Of a stretch of DNA of 34,679 nt, positions 31,527-34,679 are shown one piece after another (position 1 is the first letter of the stretch; every line of letters begins with the position of its first letter). Location of the stretch: NCBI GenBank assembly GCA_030669595.1, contig DAOVDG010000009.1:1-34679 (forward strand), written 5' to 3'. Both the position numbers and the translations under genes were made by a program. The DNA is from Candidatus Thorarchaeota archaeon. GTDB taxonomy: Archaea; Asgardarchaeota; Thorarchaeia; Thorarchaeales; Thorarchaeaceae. The notes beneath the pieces are model-generated. The model was given only the letters and a program-made list of their open reading frames with translations, had not been told where the DNA came from and did not search any database.

Positions 31527-33443
31527 TCAATGACTGGGTGCATATTTCTTTGTCCATTCTAGTGACAATGAACGTATTTTCTTCTCAGTAGGCAGACCAG
31601 TTTCCAAGTCCCAACCTCTGAGCCGGTAGTAGTCGTCTAACATCGGCTCAAGATCTACGGTTTGTCCCTTACCTGGCCCCTCGGGCATTGGATCGTGAGT
31701 GAACCGCCTTGGAAGATTGTCATCAGCTCTAGTGATTCCCTCTCGTGCATTAAAGAGTCGTTTGAGGGTTACCTGTCTTTCCGCAATCCTTGTGAGGTTC
31801 TTGACATCACCGAACGACTTCTCACCAGTAGCTAAAGGCAACATATCCGCGAAATCATTCATCCAGAAGATGGGCGGCCATGACACAGAATACCAACAGA
31901 CAATGAGAGTATCTCGAATACAGTAGGCATTCTCGCTCTCAACCACCGCTGTAGCTTTGTACTTCTCAGTATACGGGTCGATAATCTCTGGAAGCTTGTC
32001 TGCACCCCATCTATCGGCAGCAACTTTTTCATAACCAAGCTGATCGACAACAACAAGGCTCCGGAGGTGATCTGCACCTCGAGCTCCTGTTGCATGCCCT
32101 AGGGCAATGCTGCGATGTGTACGCCCATCCTGTCCAGAAACCTCAAGACCCTTGACATGGATTGCATACTGCTCAGTCCCTCGTCCCAACCGCTCTGCGG
32201 CAGCCCGACTTCCCTCTGCTAAGATATCACCAAAGCCTTCTCGCTTGCCTATCATTTCCAGTAGTTTTATGACAGCTTGGCTGTCACCCCATTCCAGTTG
32301 AAGTCCACCAGTATCTTTTGTGGTAATTAAACCGTTTTCGAATGCTTCGAACGCAAAACCAATTGTCGCTCCAGCAGAGATAGTATCCATTCCATATCGA
32401 TTGCAAATCTGGTTCGCTTTCAAAGTGGTGGGATAATCTGCAATGCCAAGACCGCTGCCAAATGCCATCAACCCTTCATACTCCGGTCCTTCCCCCAATG
32501 TACCCGCAAATGGGCCTTCACGAACATAGTTCATCTTCTTGCAGCCAAGACTGCAACCGAAGCAAGCCCTATCGGAGATTGTGTACCTTGGGCGTATGTA
32601 GTCCCCGCTTAGCTTTTCCCATCCGGAGAACACGCCGGTGCGATGGTTGTAGGTTGGAAGCTCGCCTATCTCCTGTTTCACAGCAGTAAGAATCCAAGTT
32701 CCCCATTTACCCATCTCCTGAGCCTGTGGATTCGTTCGGACCCTCATGTGTGCTGCTTTGGCGAGCGTAGTAAACGCTTCATGGTCGCTAACTTCAACGG
32801 CCCCATGACCTCTTATTGCGATAGCTTTCACGTTCTTCGCACCGAGGACTGCCCCCATGCCAGTTCTTCCAGCGGCTCGAGCATTATTTATGATAAGAGA
32901 CGAGAATCGGACCTTCCTTTCACCAGCTGGACCCACGGCGGCTATCTGGATGTCAGGATCGGTATGCTCCTTCTTAATGGCAGCAGTAACCTCATGGGTT
33001 TTCATTCCCCAGAACTTGCCGGCATCCAGAATCTGCAAGTTCGAATCCTCAATTAGAACGTAGACCGGTTTGTCAGACTGACCTTCGATGACCAACATGT
33101 CGTATCCGGCATACTTCAGTTCGGGCCCAATGAAGCCGCCTACGTGACTCTCCCCCCATATTCCCGTTTGGGCTGCCTTTGACACAAACACTGTGCGCCC
33201 GCTCATTGGCCAAAGAGTCCCTGTTATCGGACCGGTGCTCATGATTAGCTTGTTGTGGCTGCCAAGTGGGTCACATCCTGCGGGCACTTCTTCGTACAGG
33301 AGTTTCGCTGCGAAGCCATCACCGCCTATGTAGTCTCGTATCCACTCCAGGGGTAACTTGTCAACCTTGAAGTTCCCTTCGCCAAGCTGGACTCTGAGAA
33401 TGCGCCCCGTGTAGCCACCAGCTGCCAATCTAAGACGCTCCAT
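31527..33443 (-). CDS. Aldehyde:ferredoxin oxidoreductase (tungsten)
   Basis: 638 residues. Oxidises an aldehyde to the acid and reduces ferredoxin, using tungsten-bispyranopterin and one [4Fe-4S] cluster. Visible landmarks are GGYTGRILRV at the start, GIWGESHVGG (94-103) in the pterin-binding N-terminal domain, the cluster ligands CFGCSLGC (Cys294, 297, 301) with a distant Cys (516, in IRDTLIVC), and KGLEVSGQDGRTHR ... GATGARGADHLR near 431-461. Full length and intact. The ATG lies inside the end of the ferredoxin gene, a 14-nt overlap, which implies a heterodimer like the two-subunit WOR5-type enzymes of Pyrococcus. The aldehyde is unknown; formaldehyde is one option, given the Fae fusions 8 kb away, but nothing links them directly. 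Confidence 0.92.
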   Translation of the reverse strand: MERLRLAAGGYTGRILRVQLGEGNFKVDKLPLEWIRDYIGGDGFAAKLLYEEVPAGCDPLGSHNKLIMSTGPITGTLWPMSGRTVFVSKAAQTGIWGESHVGGFIGPELKYAGYDMLVIEGQSDKPVYVLIEDSNLQILDAGKFWGMKTHEVTAAIKKEHTDPDIQIAAVGPAGERKVRFSSLIINNARAAGRTGMGAVLGAKNVKAIAIRGHGAVEVSDHEAFTTLAKAAHMRVRTNPQAQEMGKWGTWILTAVKQEIGELPTYNHRTGVFSGWEKLSGDYIRPRYTISDRACFGCSLGCKKMNYVREGPFAGTLGEGPEYEGLMAFGSGLGIADYPTTLKANQICNRYGMDTISAGATIGFAFEAFENGLITTKDTGGLQLEWGDSQAVIKLLEMIGKREGFGDILAEGSRAAAERLGRGTEQYAIHVKGLEVSGQDGRTHRSIALGHATGARGADHLRSLVVVDQLGYEKVAADRWGADKLPEIIDPYTEKYKATAVVESENAYCIRDTLIVCWYSVSWPPIFWMNDFADMLPLATGEKSFGDVKNLTRIAERQVTLKRLFNAREGITRADDNLPRRFTHDPMPEGPGKGQTVDLEPMLDDYYRLRGWDLETGLPTEKKIRSLSLEWTKKYAPSH

Positions 33444-33966
33444 CGGACTGTTGTGTTTCTGCGCTGTGTTCTATCTCTCGTAAATAACTTGCAACCTTGC
33501 CATGGCGTTCGAATGTTGTGGCACTGGATATGGGCCCATATTGGATTGCGCCCGTCGGACAGACCTTGACACACTCGGGGTCCCCACCGCAGTGGTCGCA
33601 TTTGATGATGCGCATTTCCGTTGTATCCAACAGAATGACTCCATTGACACAGGCACCAACACAGGATTTGCAGAGAATACACTTGTCATGGTCGAGGAAG
33701 ACCATCTTAGATATCGGATCTCGCCTCATTGCATATACAGGACACACCTCAACACAAGGGGCCTCCTCACAAGGCCCGCAGACATTAGGTATGTCAATGC
33801 CCAAGTCGTCGTATCGAATTATCTTGAGCCGTGCTAAGCTTGGCTGAAAGCGGCCTTCGTGTTTTGCGGAACAAGCTAGCTCACAGATTCTGCATCCGGT
33901 ACATTTCGTATAATCAACTGTCAACTGTGACGGCAGCCGCACCACCTCGGGGGAGCGCACCTGCAT
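33430..33966 (-). CDS. Four-cluster ferredoxin subunit of the aldehyde oxidoreductase
   Basis: About 178 residues carrying four sets of [4Fe-4S] ligands: CTGCRICELAC, CGPCEEAPCVEVCP, CILCKSCVGAC and CDHCGGDPECVKVCP. The spacing resembles HybA/DmsB-like electron-transfer subunits. It should relay electrons from the tungsten enzyme to a soluble ferredoxin or another acceptor. ATG 33966 (MQVRSPEVVRL) was chosen; the frame extends nine codons to a TTG at 33993, which lies about where transcription is predicted to start. The last codons (SDGAS) overlap the oxidoreductase start. It is divergent from the 83-residue protein, with an AT-rich box between them. Confidence 0.9.
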   Translation of the reverse strand: MQVRSPEVVRLPSQLTVDYTKCTGCRICELACSAKHEGRFQPSLARLKIIRYDDLGIDIPNVCGPCEEAPCVEVCPVYAMRRDPISKMVFLDHDKCILCKSCVGACVNGVILLDTTEMRIIKCDHCGGDPECVKVCPTGAIQYGPISSATTFERHGKVASYLREIEHSAETQQSDGAS

Positions 33967-34012
33967 GTGTTTGTACGCTAAAAGCTTTGGCAATCAGCAA
34001 ATGTCAGCTGAA

Positions 34013-34023
34013 CAATTTATTAG
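34013..34023. promoter_or_regulatory. AT-rich element between divergent genes
   Basis: CAATTTATTAG gives a TATA-like TTTATTA on the plus strand, about 40 nt before ATG 34058, and CTAATAAATTG on the minus strand, about 50 nt before ATG 33966. Either gene, or both, could use it. Confidence 0.3.
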
Positions 34024-34057
34024 GTTATCAAGTTGCTAGAAATTCAAGGTATTAACT

Positions 34058-34309
34058 ATGAGCGCTCCCGAGAAGAAAGCTAAGAAGAAGGATAACTATC
34101 TGGAGATTGAATTCCAGCTTGGAGACTTGAAGTTCGCTGCGAGAGGTAAAACTCTCAATGTGGAACGGAATTTCAGGATGCTTATTGACTTGGTTGAGGA
34201 TGGCAAGCTCAACTTGAGCATGACAGAACAACTTGAGGAAACGATTGAGGGACTTGGTGAACCGTTGGAGAAGGAGGCGGAACTGGACCCTGCCCCCTCA
34301 TGGGAATGA
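34058..34309 (+). CDS. Small charged protein of unknown function (83 aa)
   Basis: A lysine-rich start (MSAPEKKAKKKDNY) precedes a strand pair (YLEIEFQLGDLKFAARGKTL), a helix (NVERNFRMLIDLVEDGKL) and an acidic helical end (LEETIEGLGEPLEKEAELDP). It looks like a compact folded domain with a basic N-terminal tail. No family recognised. AAGGT lies 7 nt before ATG 34058, supporting the start. It is single on the plus strand between the divergent ferredoxin gene and the right-edge gene. Confidence 0.65.
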   Translation: MSAPEKKAKKKDNYLEIEFQLGDLKFAARGKTLNVERNFRMLIDLVEDGKLNLSMTEQLEETIEGLGEPLEKEAELDPAPSWE

Positions 34310-34390
34310 ATGAGCTAGAGGTTAGCGTTATAGGTACTGTCCAAAAACGGCAGAAAACCAAAACGAAAAAGAAAATGCACACACAAAGAT

Positions 34391-34422
34391 AGTGCATCAG
34401 AGAATTCCTTAAGAGATGCACT
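34391..34422. repeat. 8-bp inverted repeat enclosing a TATA-like element
   Basis: AGTGCATC (34391-34398) and GATGCACT (34415-34422) are perfect reverse complements separated by 16 nt containing TTCCTTAAGAG. That loop sequence is TATA-like and about 35-40 nt before ATG 34446. The layout could be an operator around a promoter, or a hairpin ending the upstream gene. The stretch before it (34330-34380) is A-rich on the plus strand. Confidence 0.4.
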
Positions 34423-34445
34423 TAGCTAATGACGGGTTGATTCTG

Positions 34446-34679
34446 ATGAGTCACGGTGACGGAATGCAACACAACGATGAGGATCCATACTATCTTGAGC
34501 CTAGCGAAGTGCACTCACAATACAGTGTGGAATGGATTGCGCTCAGGCAATCGTATGGGGAAGTAAAAGCACAACTCAGTGTCGTCCAGAATCAACTCAC
34601 AGATCTAGATCTCAAACTGCAAAAGGGCGAGATAGACGATGGTACTCATATAGAGCAGTATCGAGAGCTCTGGCTCACT
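34446..34679 (+). CDS. 5' part of a coiled-coil protein, truncated by the right edge
   Basis: 78 codons are open from ATG 34446 to the window end. An acidic, His/Gln-rich start (MSHGDGMQHNDEDPYYLEPS) leads into an amphipathic coiled coil (SYGEVKAQLSVVQNQLTDLD) and then LKLQKGEIDDGTHIEQYREL. That last part resembles the SHOCT-type motif (helix, KGEI, acidic turn, YxxL). A similar motif ends the coiled-coil protein encoded at 14155-14769. No catalytic motif is visible in the part present. The predicted leader is short and without a clear ribosome binding site. Confidence 0.6.
   Translation, partial: MSHGDGMQHNDEDPYYLEPSEVHSQYSVEWIALRQSYGEVKAQLSVVQNQLTDLDLKLQKGEIDDGTHIEQYRELWLT

Noticed and set aside
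33035-33052. tRNA T-arm-like AGTTCGAATCCT
   Set aside because: It lies inside the aldehyde oxidoreductase coding sequence, with no matching acceptor, D or anticodon arms around it.
1-34679. CRISPR arrays, insertion sequences, integrases, attachment sites, rRNA or tRNA genes
   Set aside because: I looked for spaced direct repeats, transposase motifs, terminal repeats and tRNA T-loops in the gaps and found none that hold up. The only tandem repeat array is the in-frame 39-bp coding one.

Overview
The window looks like a chromosome segment of an Asgard archaeon; a Thorarchaeia-like lineage is my guess, not something the sequence proves. Archaeal marks are a histone, an archaeal-type glutamyl-tRNA synthetase, an eS25-like ribosomal protein, TATA elements about 25 nt before likely transcript starts, and GGTG/GGAG ribosome binding sites. 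Asgard marks are an EAP30-domain (ESCRT-II Vps22/36-like) protein and an Arf-like GTPase fused to a longin-like domain. I see no tRNA, rRNA, CRISPR array, insertion sequence or phage gene. Genes are dense and mostly intact, and base composition looks even.

Layout. 1-1.7 kb: start of an unidentified gene leaving the left edge, a histone and ThiI (all minus). 1.9-5.5 kb: a two-gene hydantoinase/oxoprolinase operon (plus). 5.5-9.4 kb: a basic protein of unknown function, GluRS, a small Cys-rich/acidic protein and a YdjM/DUF457-like membrane protein. 9.5-14.8 kb: a eukaryote-like block, with a 781-residue coiled-coil/EAP30 protein facing a plus operon of a longin-like/winged-helix protein and a longin-like/Arf-like GTPase fusion, followed by a coiled-coil protein. 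15.0-15.9 kb: an eS25-like protein with a histone H1-like lysine repeat tail and probably a non-AUG start. 16.2-18.8 kb: an operon of a one-span membrane protein, AlaX and a GlmU-like nucleotidyltransferase/left-handed beta-helix protein. 18.9-21.2 kb: LarB, an M20 amidohydrolase and a 63-residue basic protein.

21.5-24.4 kb holds the most unusual item: two adjacent minus-strand genes, each a fusion of a DapA/NAL-type class I aldolase with a C-terminal formaldehyde-activating-enzyme (Fae) domain. Both keep the Schiff-base lysine and lack the usual DHDPS arginine. Their Fae halves have decayed in complementary ways: one keeps the catalytic histidine and C-terminal motif, the other keeps the central NLP and GPxQ motifs. 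I infer a hetero-oligomeric enzyme that exchanges formaldehyde between a pyruvate-type aldolase and a tetrahydropterin C1 carrier.

24.5-29.5 kb: two translationally coupled genes for large helical proteins of unknown function. 29.7-34.7 kb: an MBL-fold hydrolase, a DUF123 GIY-YIG protein, a small unknown protein, a tungsten aldehyde:ferredoxin oxidoreductase overlapping its four-cluster ferredoxin partner, a small unknown protein, and the start of a coiled-coil gene running off the right edge.
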